Shown here: piece by piece, positions 1-7,449 of the stretch | How positions within the stretch are numbered: the first letter of the stretch is position 1 | How the letters are laid out: every line of letters begins with the position of its first letter | Assembly (NCBI GenBank): GCA_047639475.1 | Contig: JBLIOD010000008.1 | Coordinates: 1-64,000, forward strand | Reading direction: 5' to 3' | Length of the DNA stretch: 64,000 nt | Source of the DNA: JAAELZ01 sp047639475 | GTDB lineage: Bacteria > Pseudomonadota > Gammaproteobacteria > Arenicellales > Poriferihabitantaceae | Translations under genes and position numbers: made by a program | The notes under the pieces: generated by a model | Seen by the model: only the letters and a program-made list of their open reading frames with translations | Database searches by the model: none | What the model was told of the DNA's origin: nothing

Positions 1-181
1 ATTGCGGCGAACGTTCGTAAAGGCGCTAAGTTTTTAACGCTCTACGGCCTACCGGACCCGGCAAGTACAGGATAGCTGCGTCAAAAATACGAAGTATTGG
101 CAAAAACGCCAACAAAACTAAAAAATACTCGCACTTGATGCACTAAATACCTCTCAAAAAATGCAATTACAGAAAACCACA
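1..181. other. No recognisable gene; possible tail of a gene cut by the window edge
   Basis: Plus-strand frame 1 is open from the window edge to a TAG at 73-75 and would give a 24-residue C-terminal tail that I cannot assign. The rest, up to the IS110 remnant, is AT-rich and holds nothing I recognise. Given the neighbouring transposase fragments, it may be further mobile-element debris. Confidence 0.25.
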
Positions 182-301
182 TCAAAAGACGTCAGTTATG
201 CTGAGGTCTCTGTAAATAACTTTACCGTCTGAATTAGTGGCACAGACTTGAAAGATGTTTTTTGCTAGATCGATACCGATTCGGGTAATATCTTGTTTCA
301 T
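182..301 (-). pseudogene. IS110-family transposase, N-terminal remnant
   Basis: The minus strand from an ATG at 299-301 reads MKQDITRIGIDLAKNIFQV followed by CATNSDGKV. This is the characteristic start of IS110-family transposases: the first strand of the DEDD (RuvC-like) catalytic domain with the IGIDLAK motif. The frame loses similarity after about residue 33 and stops at residue 39, whereas the family is usually over 300 residues. Only the extreme N-terminus survives, so it cannot be active. It sits beside other transposase debris. Confidence 0.75.
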
Positions 302-407
302 GAACTCGCTCCGCTGATTGAATGTGATTAGTCGCTCAATCATGGCAAATTGTGATGCCGATAAAGGAGTGGGTTCATCCCATCAGACTCTATTGATACT
401 TTTTAAT

Positions 408-523
408 CGAGCTTGACCCGAATGGCACTAAGTTAAGGGCATTTAGCATTTCCGGATGTGAGTGAATTTGGGGAGAAAATGGCTTAAAACCTATGCAGAA
501 GATGCTTATCTTAGTGCCATTCG
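408..523. repeat. Short inverted-repeat segment, probable IS or MITE ends
   Basis: A perfect 14-base inverted repeat, CGAATGGCACTAAG at 419-432 and its complement at 510-523, brackets about 77 bases of non-coding DNA. The flanks of both arms stay loosely similar (GCTTGACC beside one, GTCAGGCT beside the other). The segment begins close to where the IS1182 remnant is truncated. I infer the ends of a second, internally deleted element, but the family is not identifiable. Confidence 0.4.
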
Positions 524-543
524 AGCCTGACCCTATTGATTTT

Positions 544-1016
544 CTAATGGCGATATCGGTTGTTAACTGCGCCGAAGCGACTGCCATCGATGGCAATCAA
601 TGAATCAGCAAATAGATTCATTTGCTTGCAAAGCATTACGAACTGTCGGCAATACCCTTTAATGCCGAGGCTGTTATCTTTGCGCAAATCAGCGATGGTT
701 TTGAAGTCGGGCGACAAACGATTGAGGAACCATATCAACTCAAGATTACGATTAGCTTCACGCTCTAGTTTACGGCTTCATTGAACTTTATTAAGGTAGC
801 CATAAATATAAAGCTTGAGGACCATTGCTGGGTGATAGGTTGGCGTTACTGTGGCTTGCGGCTGAGCTGATGCAAAGCCTAAGTCAATTAATATCAACCC
901 ATCAACAAAGGTATCGATAAACTTAACTGGGCTATCGTCGCAGATGTAATCTTCTATTCGAGCAGGGAATAAAGTCGACTGGGTACGCGATTCTCCTTCT
1001 ATAAAACGACTCTTAG
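544..1016 (-). pseudogene. IS1182-family transposase, truncated and with an internal stop
   Basis: Read on the minus strand, the frame starts with RFIEGESRTQSTLFP and continues through YHPAMVLKLYIYGYLNKVQ, a TGA stop (778-780), then SRKLEREANRNLE, LSPDFKTIADLRKDN and LIAIDGSRFGAVNN. These are the conserved N-terminal blocks of IS1182-type transposases in the expected order. The start codon is missing, the TGA replaces a residue that is normally Ser, and the frame ends abruptly after the AVNNR block, so the C-terminal half is lost. It is a dead gene. Confidence 0.85.
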
Positions 1017-1059
1017 TTCAATTCAGTAACTGACTGAATTGAAGTAAGAGTCGTTTTAT
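1001..1059. repeat. 27-base near-perfect inverted repeat (long hairpin)
   Basis: The arms at 1001-1027 and 1033-1059 are complementary with a single mismatch, separated by a 5-base loop. The left arm contains the first codons (RFI) of the IS1182 transposase remnant. The structure is therefore best read as two IS starts joined head to head, not as a transcription terminator. Confidence 0.7.
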
Positions 1060-1130
1060 GCCGTTTTCACACAGCCTGAGTGTACAAGAACCAAACAAAT
1101 ATCTCGAATACCGACTCGGAGTCTAACTCC

Positions 1131-1505
1131 TCAAGCAAACCGTCCATCAAGGTAAGCAATTATTTCATTAGACTCATATAGCCAAGTCGTGGATTTGCCC
1201 TCATCCTCAATCCTCAAACTTGGCACTTTGATTTTCCCTCCTTGCGTCAGCAATTCTTCGCGCCATTGGGCGTTGCCCTGAGCGTCGCGCAGTTCAATAT
1301 TCAAACCTAAACGATGAATCGCACGTCGCGTTTTAACGCAAAATGGGCATAGCTTGAATTGATATAACTGCAAATCAGCTGTAGCAGCGTCAAGTACTGC
1401 TTGCTGTTCTGGAGAATGCTTAGCGGCTCTAGGTTGGGTAAGTTTGCTTACACCCAATATTAAGTAACCCAGCGGAAGGCGTATCGCCTGCATTAAATAT
1501 TTCAT
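1131..1505 (-). CDS. Glutaredoxin / GST N-terminal-domain protein
   Basis: A 124-residue thioredoxin-fold protein. The dithiol motif CPFC (residues about 53-56, in LYQFKLCPFCVKTRR) is typical of glutaredoxins; KVPSL supplies the cis-proline, and WLYESNEIIAYL matches the glutathione-binding end of glutaredoxin/GST N-domains. A roughly 45-residue N-terminal extension with a hydrophobic stretch (LPLGYLILGVSKL) suggests a membrane-proximal form. The gene begins 10 bases after uup stops, so the two are probably co-transcribed. Likely role: glutathione-dependent thiol reduction. The exact substrate is unknown. Confidence 0.85.
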   Translation of the reverse strand: MKYLMQAIRLPLGYLILGVSKLTQPRAAKHSPEQQAVLDAATADLQLYQFKLCPFCVKTRRAIHRLGLNIELRDAQGNAQWREELLTQGGKIKVPSLRIEDEGKSTTWLYESNEIIAYLDGRFA

Positions 1506-1515
1506 CTTTGGTGTT

Positions 1516-3405
1516 TTAGGATTCTAGCTCTGACCAACGATCAAAGTGGGTTTCTAACGCTTTGCTCAATGTCGATAGCTGTTCGTTAATTTTAACGGCT
1601 TCTTCGGGGTGGTCTTTAAAAAGACTGCCATCTGCAATTTTATGCGTAAGCTGTTCGATCTTCTTTTCGCAGGTATCGATTTTCTCAGGCAACTGCTTTA
1701 ATTCTTGCTGATCATTGTAGCTCAGCTTTTTTGACACGACTTTAGGTGGAGCGCTAGTGGTTGTGACTTGCTTAATGGGCGCCGGTTTTTCGGCCTTGTT
1801 CTTGGCTGCGATTTGCGCCATCGCATCGGTATAGCCGCCGACATAATCGTTGATCACTCCTTCGCCCTCAAAGGCAAATGTGCTGGTGATCACGTTATCC
1901 ATAAAGGTTCTATCGTGGCTAACTAATAACACGGTGCCTTCAAAGTCCATCAACAATTCTTCTAGTAGCTCTAGGCTTTCGATGTCTAAATCATTGGTGG
2001 GTTCATCCATCACCAATAAATTGACGGGTTTAGAGAACAGATAAGCCAATAATACGCGGGCGCGTTCACCACCAGATAGGCTGGAAATAGGCGAGCGAGC
2101 GCGGGCAGGCGTGAATAAGAAATCACTTAGGTAGGAGATAACGTGGCGGGTGCGGTTACCGATGGTTATTTCATCTCGCCCCTCACCGATAAATTCAACA
2201 ATGGTTTTCTTGGGATCAACCGCGGCGCGCAGTTGGTCAAAGTATGCCACGCTCAATGTCGTGCCTAATTTAAGTTCGCCACTGTCTGCGGCATGCTCGC
2301 CCAATAGCACTTTGATTAAACTGGTTTTACCGACGCCGTTAGGGCCGATTAGACCGATGCGATCGCCGCGTAAGATGGTGGTGGAGAAGTCCTTAACAAT
2401 GCACTTGGTGCCACTCTCTGACGCAAAGCTCAAGTTTAGATTCTTGGCCTCAATCACGCGCTTACCGCTGCGTTCGCCTGTCTCAACCTTAATGTTGATT
2501 TGCCCTTGCTGGCTACGGCGTTGCATGCGTTCTTGGCGTAAGGTTTTCAGCGCCCTAACTCTGCCTTCGTTACGAGTGCGTCGGGCTTTGATGCCTTGGC
2601 GAATCCAGGTTTCTTCTTGTGCGAGTTTTTTATCAAACTCGGCATTCTGCCTTCCTTCCTCTTCAAGCCAGGCGGCTTTGCGTCGCAGAAAATCTTGGTA
2701 ACCGCCTGCCCAAGAAACCAGCTGGCCTCGGTCTAAGTCGATGATGCGTGTGGCAATGCGGTCAAGAAACGCCCGGTCATGGGTTACGAATAAAATAGCG
2801 CCATTGAATTGTAGTAAGTGGTTTTCAAGCCACGCAATAGATTCGATGTCTAAATGGTTGGTCGGCTCGTCTAACAGCAGCAAATCAGGCTCAACTGCTA
2901 GTGCCCGCGCCAACGATACGCGGCGTTGCCAACCGCCTGATAAGGTGGATACCACTGCGTCGGCATCTAGACCTAACTTGGAGATAACCTTTTCAATGTT
3001 ATTGAAGTATTGCCAGCCATTGGTGCTATCAATGGTATTTTGTAAATCACCTAATCGCACTAAATCGTCACTGCTAGGGTCTGGGCTTTGTGAGATTTTT
3101 CGATATTCAGCAATGCAGTTGCCGGTGCTGCCAACGCCCTCGGCAACGACCTCAAACACACTTTGCATCGATTGTAAGTTGGGTGCTTGGTCCAATTTGG
3201 CGACGGTGATATCAGCAAGTCCTTGTAACTCACCGCTGTCATAAGGAATGGCTCCGCTAATGATTTTAAGCAAGGTTGATTTGCCCTCACCATTGCGGCC
3301 CAATAGTCCAATGCGTTCACCGGAGTTGATACTCAAAGAGGCGTTGTCGAGCAGGCGATGAATGCCAAAAGCGATGCTTAAATCCTTAATTGATAATAGA
3401 GCCAT
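1516..3405 (-). CDS. uup: ABC-F ATPase Uup
   Basis: A 629-residue soluble protein with two ABC ATPase domains and no membrane segments, the ABC-F layout. Domain 1 has Walker A GRNGEGKST, signature LSGGWQRR and Walker B LLLLDEPTNHLD. Domain 2 has GPNGVGKTS, LSGGERAR and LLVMDEPTNDLD. A charged linker joins them, and the last ~90 residues form the coiled-coil C-terminal domain typical of Uup. Family members act on ribosomes or branched DNA structures; Uup loss raises precise excision of transposons in E. coli. It lies just beyond the dsbA terminator and is followed by the glutaredoxin gene. Confidence 0.93.
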   Translation of the reverse strand: MALLSIKDLSIAFGIHRLLDNASLSINSGERIGLLGRNGEGKSTLLKIISGAIPYDSGELQGLADITVAKLDQAPNLQSMQSVFEVVAEGVGSTGNCIAEYRKISQSPDPSSDDLVRLGDLQNTIDSTNGWQYFNNIEKVISKLGLDADAVVSTLSGGWQRRVSLARALAVEPDLLLLDEPTNHLDIESIAWLENHLLQFNGAILFVTHDRAFLDRIATRIIDLDRGQLVSWAGGYQDFLRRKAAWLEEEGRQNAEFDKKLAQEETWIRQGIKARRTRNEGRVRALKTLRQERMQRRSQQGQINIKVETGERSGKRVIEAKNLNLSFASESGTKCIVKDFSTTILRGDRIGLIGPNGVGKTSLIKVLLGEHAADSGELKLGTTLSVAYFDQLRAAVDPKKTIVEFIGEGRDEITIGNRTRHVISYLSDFLFTPARARSPISSLSGGERARVLLAYLFSKPVNLLVMDEPTNDLDIESLELLEELLMDFEGTVLLVSHDRTFMDNVITSTFAFEGEGVINDYVGGYTDAMAQIAAKNKAEKPAPIKQVTTTSAPPKVVSKKLSYNDQQELKQLPEKIDTCEKKIEQLTHKIADGSLFKDHPEEAVKINEQLSTLSKALETHFDRWSELES

Positions 3406-3420
3406 AATAGAGCGGACATA

Positions 3421-3451
3421 AAAAAGCTGGCGAGAGGTGGCTCGCCAGCTT
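3421..3451 (-). terminator. Rho-independent terminator after dsbA
   Basis: Arms AAGCTGGCGAG (3424-3434) and CTCGCCAGCTT (3441-3451) form a perfect 11-base stem with a 6-base loop, followed on the minus strand by a run of T (3420-3425 on the plus strand is A). It separates dsbA from uup, so uup probably has its own promoter, read-through aside. Confidence 0.85.
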
Positions 3452-3469
3452 TATAAGGGTTGAATTAAA

Positions 3470-4120
3470 TTAACTACTGCGTTCTGCAGCGGCTTTAGCA
3501 ACTAGGAAGTTGATCACCTCAAAAAGACGGTCGTGATCACCTGCTTGAGAAACATTGGTGCGGTATTTTCCGTCTACGATAATAGCAGGGACGCTTGAAA
3601 TACCGTACTTGCCTGTCATGGTGGTGGCGTAATTGACTTTGGTATTAACGGCGAAAGAATCGTAAGTATCTACTACATCTTGTGCACTGCTCTCGCCTTG
3701 CTCCTCAACCCAAGCGCCTAATTGCTTAGCTGAAGTCACTTGTCGGCGCTCGCTGTGGATAGCGTAGAATAATTTGCCGTGCAATTGCTCAAGTAGGCCT
3801 AAGGCTTCTAGGGTATAGAAAGACCTAGCAGCGGGTTCCCAACGCTCACTAATAACAGCCGGGAAAGCAACGTACTCTGCTTCTTCAGGCTTGCCGTTTT
3901 TTAGCCATTTCTGCAATGGTACCTCTAGTGCATTGCAGTGCGGACAGCGGTACCAAAATAATTCTAGTACTTCTACTTTGCTACCCGTCGAGATTGGCTG
4001 AATGACTTCCATTACGTCGTAGTGTTTACCTGCTTGAAAAGCGTCTTGCGCGTTTGCAGGGGAGAAAGCCAATAATAAAGTGGTGGTTAAGCTGGTTAAA
4101 AAAGCGTGTTTTAAAGTCAT
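3470..4120 (-). CDS. dsbA: Periplasmic thiol:disulfide oxidoreductase DsbA
   Basis: A 216-residue secreted protein. The N-terminus is a signal peptide (LTSLTTTLLLAFSPANA, cleavage after about residue 24). The thioredoxin-fold active site is CPHC in WYRCPHCNALE, and the cis-proline loop is GISSVPAIIVDGKY. Length and motifs fit DsbA, which introduces disulfide bonds into exported proteins and is reoxidised by DsbB. It is a single-gene unit closed by the hairpin terminator downstream. Confidence 0.93.
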   Translation of the reverse strand: MTLKHAFLTSLTTTLLLAFSPANAQDAFQAGKHYDVMEVIQPISTGSKVEVLELFWYRCPHCNALEVPLQKWLKNGKPEEAEYVAFPAVISERWEPAARSFYTLEALGLLEQLHGKLFYAIHSERRQVTSAKQLGAWVEEQGESSAQDVVDTYDSFAVNTKVNYATTMTGKYGISSVPAIIVDGKYRTNVSQAGDHDRLFEVINFLVAKAAAERSS

Positions 4121-4262
4121 AATTTATCGTTTGGTTGTTTGTTCAGTATTTTAACTCTAATGGGTGAATTCACCGTGAACTGCCCATGGAGGTGGTAAAG
4201 GCAGCGCACAATAAGTAAAAACTTAGTGTTGTTTGTTGGCTAATAGTTCAAATTAAAAAACT

Positions 4263-5609
4263 TTAATCAATGTTGGTTAAGGCGCTAACCAAGCCACCAA
4301 AATCACCATTGCTCATCACGACTACAATGTCGGTGGAACTGATGTTTGATTCTAGTTCAGCTAGGCCCTGTTTTACAGTGCTAAACGCATAAGTTGGTGA
4401 TTGGCCCGTCTCGTTAGCCAGTGACCAACCCAAATCACCTGATTCAAGATAATATACACTAGAGGCCAAGGCCAAAGCTTGTGGTAGCGTCTGTGCATGC
4501 ACGCTGGTTCGCATAGTATTTGACCGTGGCTCGAGCACGGCTACCAATTTTTGGTTTGGGTGTTTTTTTCTGAGTGTCTCTAACGTTTTTGCAATGGCAG
4601 TAGGGTGGTGAGCAAAGTCTTCATATAGGGTGAATCCGCGTTTTGTCGCGTGTGTCTGTAAGCGTTTAGCAGGTAGTACGAATGTGCTCAACGCCAGTTG
4701 CACCGTTTTGGCATTAACACCGGCGTGGTGAGCTGCCGCCACCGCCGCGATGGCATTACTCATATTGTGTTCGCCAAAACAATTCCAACTTACCTCACAA
4801 AAAAGTGTCTGGTGTTTGTAAATAATAAATGAACTAGCGTCATTTTCTGTTGCCTGTGCAAACCAGTCTGAATTTGCTTTGGTGGTCGAGAAGGTTATGA
4901 TGGGGGTCCAGGAACCCATGGCCAACGTTTCTTCTAGATGCGAATCGTCCGCATTGACAATTAATCTGCCGTTACCAGGTACCGTGCGAATTAAATGGTG
5001 AAATTGTTTTTTGATCGCATCTAAATCGTCAAAAATATCGGCATGATCAAATTCGAGATTGTTCAACACCGCCACGGTAGGGCGGTAGTGAAGGAATTTA
5101 GAACGCTTGTCAAAAAAGGCGGTGTCGTATTCATCGGCCTCGACAACAAAGGCTTTGCCTTTTCCGAGCTGGGCTGATCGATCGAAGTTACCTGGTTTAC
5201 CGCCAATTAAGAACCCTGGGTCTAAATTGCCACACTGTAGTAGCCAAGCCAGCATGCTCGAAGTAGAAGTTTTGCCGTGGGTTCCCGCAATGGCGTAAGT
5301 CTCCCGGCCTTTGAGGATGTTATCGCACAGCCATTGCGGTCCAGAGGTATAGCTAAGCGAGTGTTCCAAAACATGCTCTACCATCGGGTTGCCCCGAGAC
5401 ATCGCGTTGCCGATTACAAACTCTGTGACCTCTGCTGGAATTGTGGTGGGCACATAACCCTGCTGCACGCCAATATCCAACGCGTCAAGCAAGGTGCTCA
5501 TTGGTGGATAGATGTTTGCGTCGCAACCACTGACTTTCATTCCGGCCTCTTTGGCAAGGGATGCTATTCCCGCCATGAAGGTGCCTGCAATGCCGAGTAT
5601 TTGGATCAC
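4263..5609 (-). CDS. mpl: UDP-MurNAc:L-Ala-gamma-D-Glu-meso-DAP ligase Mpl
   Basis: A 448-residue Mur-ligase family enzyme. It reattaches the recycled tripeptide L-Ala-gamma-D-Glu-meso-DAP to UDP-MurNAc for peptidoglycan recycling in the cytoplasm. The N-terminal Rossmann loop GIAGTFMAG, the ATP loop GTHGKTSTSSML (about residues 109-120), VVEADEYDTAFFD and NLEFDHADIF are all conserved Mur-ligase features. Opening residues MIQILGIAGTFMAG match Mpl more than MurC. The upstream membrane-protein gene ends 12 bases before its start, so the two are probably co-transcribed. Confidence 0.93.
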   Translation of the reverse strand: MIQILGIAGTFMAGIASLAKEAGMKVSGCDANIYPPMSTLLDALDIGVQQGYVPTTIPAEVTEFVIGNAMSRGNPMVEHVLEHSLSYTSGPQWLCDNILKGRETYAIAGTHGKTSTSSMLAWLLQCGNLDPGFLIGGKPGNFDRSAQLGKGKAFVVEADEYDTAFFDKRSKFLHYRPTVAVLNNLEFDHADIFDDLDAIKKQFHHLIRTVPGNGRLIVNADDSHLEETLAMGSWTPIITFSTTKANSDWFAQATENDASSFIIYKHQTLFCEVSWNCFGEHNMSNAIAAVAAAHHAGVNAKTVQLALSTFVLPAKRLQTHATKRGFTLYEDFAHHPTAIAKTLETLRKKHPNQKLVAVLEPRSNTMRTSVHAQTLPQALALASSVYYLESGDLGWSLANETGQSPTYAFSTVKQGLAELESNISSTDIVVVMSNGDFGGLVSALTNID

Positions 5610-5620
5610 AATGCGCGGAT

Positions 5621-6193
5621 TTAATTAGGCAGAGTGAATGGCGTTGACGGGCTAAACGCACCAATTAACGCACTCATCGCCAATGTCAGTAAATAGATAA
5701 TCAAAAAGGTGTTCATGGTGGCTCGGAAGGTTGAGATTTCCATGGATTCACGTAGGATGCGCACGGTTAGTACAAATAACCAAATTTGCAACGCTGCGAC
5801 GACTAAAAGTGCACCGGAAAGATTCACCATCGCCGATCCTTGTTCAATAGACTCACGATACTCTTCCATGAAGGCGACAAGCTTCGACATAAAAGGCAGG
5901 CTAAGCAAGTTAACCACGAACTGCGCGCCAAAGATGGCGGTCATGGTTTGGCTCCATCTCTCAGGTTTTAAATGAATTTTAAGTATGAAATACAGTAGTA
6001 AGCCAAATAATGCCAATTTTGCAGCGGCCAAAACCACGGCTAACGGCAAGGCTTCTTGGCGAAGAATGCCGAGTACCTCGGTTACGAAAGCCAAGCTTGC
6101 CGCTATTTTTAGCGCATTATCGTGGCTGGGCATGTCTTGGGCTTTCATTTTGGCGATGAATACCAAAAAGAAACTACTGATTAAATTGGTCAA
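5621..6193 (-). CDS. Small polytopic membrane protein, function unknown
   Basis: About 190 residues with roughly five hydrophobic segments (KIAASLAFVTEVLG, LPLAVVLAAAKLALFGLLLY, GAQFVVNLLSLPF, LVVAALQIWLFVLTV, MNTFLIIYLLTLAMSALIGA). The open frame extends to 6265, but that would overlap the divergent rnd start. I prefer the TTG at 6191-6193, which has GGAG seven bases upstream and starts with TNLISSFF. The arrangement resembles YIP1/DUF-type inner-membrane proteins, but no signature residue identifies the family. It is placed immediately upstream of mpl on the same strand. Confidence 0.65.
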   Translation of the reverse strand: MTNLISSFFLVFIAKMKAQDMPSHDNALKIAASLAFVTEVLGILRQEALPLAVVLAAAKLALFGLLLYFILKIHLKPERWSQTMTAIFGAQFVVNLLSLPFMSKLVAFMEEYRESIEQGSAMVNLSGALLVVAALQIWLFVLTVRILRESMEISTFRATMNTFLIIYLLTLAMSALIGAFSPSTPFTLPN

Positions 6194-6226
6194 ACTTTTT
6201 TCTCCGTTCCAACTAAAATTAGCGCT

Positions 6227-7327
6227 ATGAAAATAGCACCTTTCGATTATATCGACTCTGATCAAAAATTAACGCAATTCTGTACGCAAATAGCAAATGC
6301 AGATTGGATTGCGGTCGACACTGAATTTATGCGGGAGCGTACTTATTACGCACAACTAGCACTCATTCAGGTTACTTGTGAATACGGCAGTGCTTGTATT
6401 GACCCAGTTGCGGTATCAAATTTAGAACCCTTTACAACCATTATGCAAAGCCCAGACTGTTTGAAAATCATGCATTCGGCCTCTCAAGACTTGGAAGTGT
6501 TGAATCAAGTGATGGGTTTTGTGCCCAGTCCCTTATTTGATACCCAAATCGCAGCGGGTTTTATGGGCGCTGCAGATCAAATTTCATACGCCGGCATTGT
6601 TAAAGACCGATTGGGAATTGAATTAAGTAAGGAGCAAACTCGTACCAATTGGTTGCAACGGCCACTCACCGCTGATCAAATTGAATACGCTCAGTTAGAT
6701 GTGGTGTACTTGAAGGCGCTAACTGACCAATTGTCGGAGCAGCTCGACGAGAAAGGCCGATTACAATGGCATTATGACGAATGTGCTGTGTTGGTTAAGC
6801 GCTATGAGCAGGAAGATGCCATTAATCAGGCGTGGCTCAGGATAAAATCAGTACAATCAATGGACGCTAAAGCGCAAGGGGTGGTTCAAGTTGTATCGGC
6901 TTGGCGTGAACAATTAGCCCAAGAGCGTGATTTGCCCAGAGAGTGGGTACTGGGTAAGCAAGCAATTGTAGAAATAGCTCGAGCTGGACCAACTGACATG
7001 CAAGGGCTTCACTCACTTGAATCATTGACGGATAAACAACGGCAGCGCTACGGTAAAACGTTGATCCAGTTGGTCGAGCAGGCTGCTGAAAATGCATCAC
7101 CCTTGCCAGTTCATTCGCCATTAGACAGTGCACAGCGAAATCAATCGAAGGCGTTAATGTCCAAACTTCGAGAGTCTGCGGAGGTATTGTCAATAACTCC
7201 CGCTTTGTTGGCTAACCGTAACTCAATCGAATTATTGGTGCGTGGTGAGCGTGATCTGCCATTGTTACGTACTTGGCGCGCGGAGCAGATAGGCAGTACT
7301 CTTTTGCAAATGTTAGAGACTGGTTAG
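6227..7327 (+). CDS. rnd: Ribonuclease D
   Basis: A 366-residue 3'-5' exoribonuclease involved in tRNA 3'-end maturation. The DEDDy catalytic residues are visible: Exo I WIAVDTEFMRERTYY (Asp and Glu), Exo II IMHSASQDLEVL (Asp), and Exo III EYAQLDVVYL (Tyr and Asp). HRDC-type helical repeats follow: one around residues 205-285 (DLPREWVLGKQAIVEIAR) and a less clear second. Length matches E. coli RNase D (about 375). It is divergent from the membrane protein/mpl pair, with only about 33 bases between starts. Confidence 0.93.
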   Translation: MKIAPFDYIDSDQKLTQFCTQIANADWIAVDTEFMRERTYYAQLALIQVTCEYGSACIDPVAVSNLEPFTTIMQSPDCLKIMHSASQDLEVLNQVMGFVPSPLFDTQIAAGFMGAADQISYAGIVKDRLGIELSKEQTRTNWLQRPLTADQIEYAQLDVVYLKALTDQLSEQLDEKGRLQWHYDECAVLVKRYEQEDAINQAWLRIKSVQSMDAKAQGVVQVVSAWREQLAQERDLPREWVLGKQAIVEIARAGPTDMQGLHSLESLTDKQRQRYGKTLIQLVEQAAENASPLPVHSPLDSAQRNQSKALMSKLRESAEVLSITPALLANRNSIELLVRGERDLPLLRTWRAEQIGSTLLQMLETG

Positions 7328-7449
7328 CTCGTACAGCATTTTTTCACAGTGATCTGTTGTTATTCAGCATTAAATATTATTAACCCAGTAAGGTTTATAA
7401 AATAAGTATCCTAAGGGCTTCATAACTCTTTTTGATGGAATAAAAAAAC

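Noticed and set aside
2150..3244. Long plus-strand open frames over uup
   Set aside because: They are antisense to the strongly conserved Uup frame and carry no family motifs.
5277..5624. Plus-strand 115-residue frame over mpl
   Set aside because: Antisense shadow of the conserved Mpl N-terminus.
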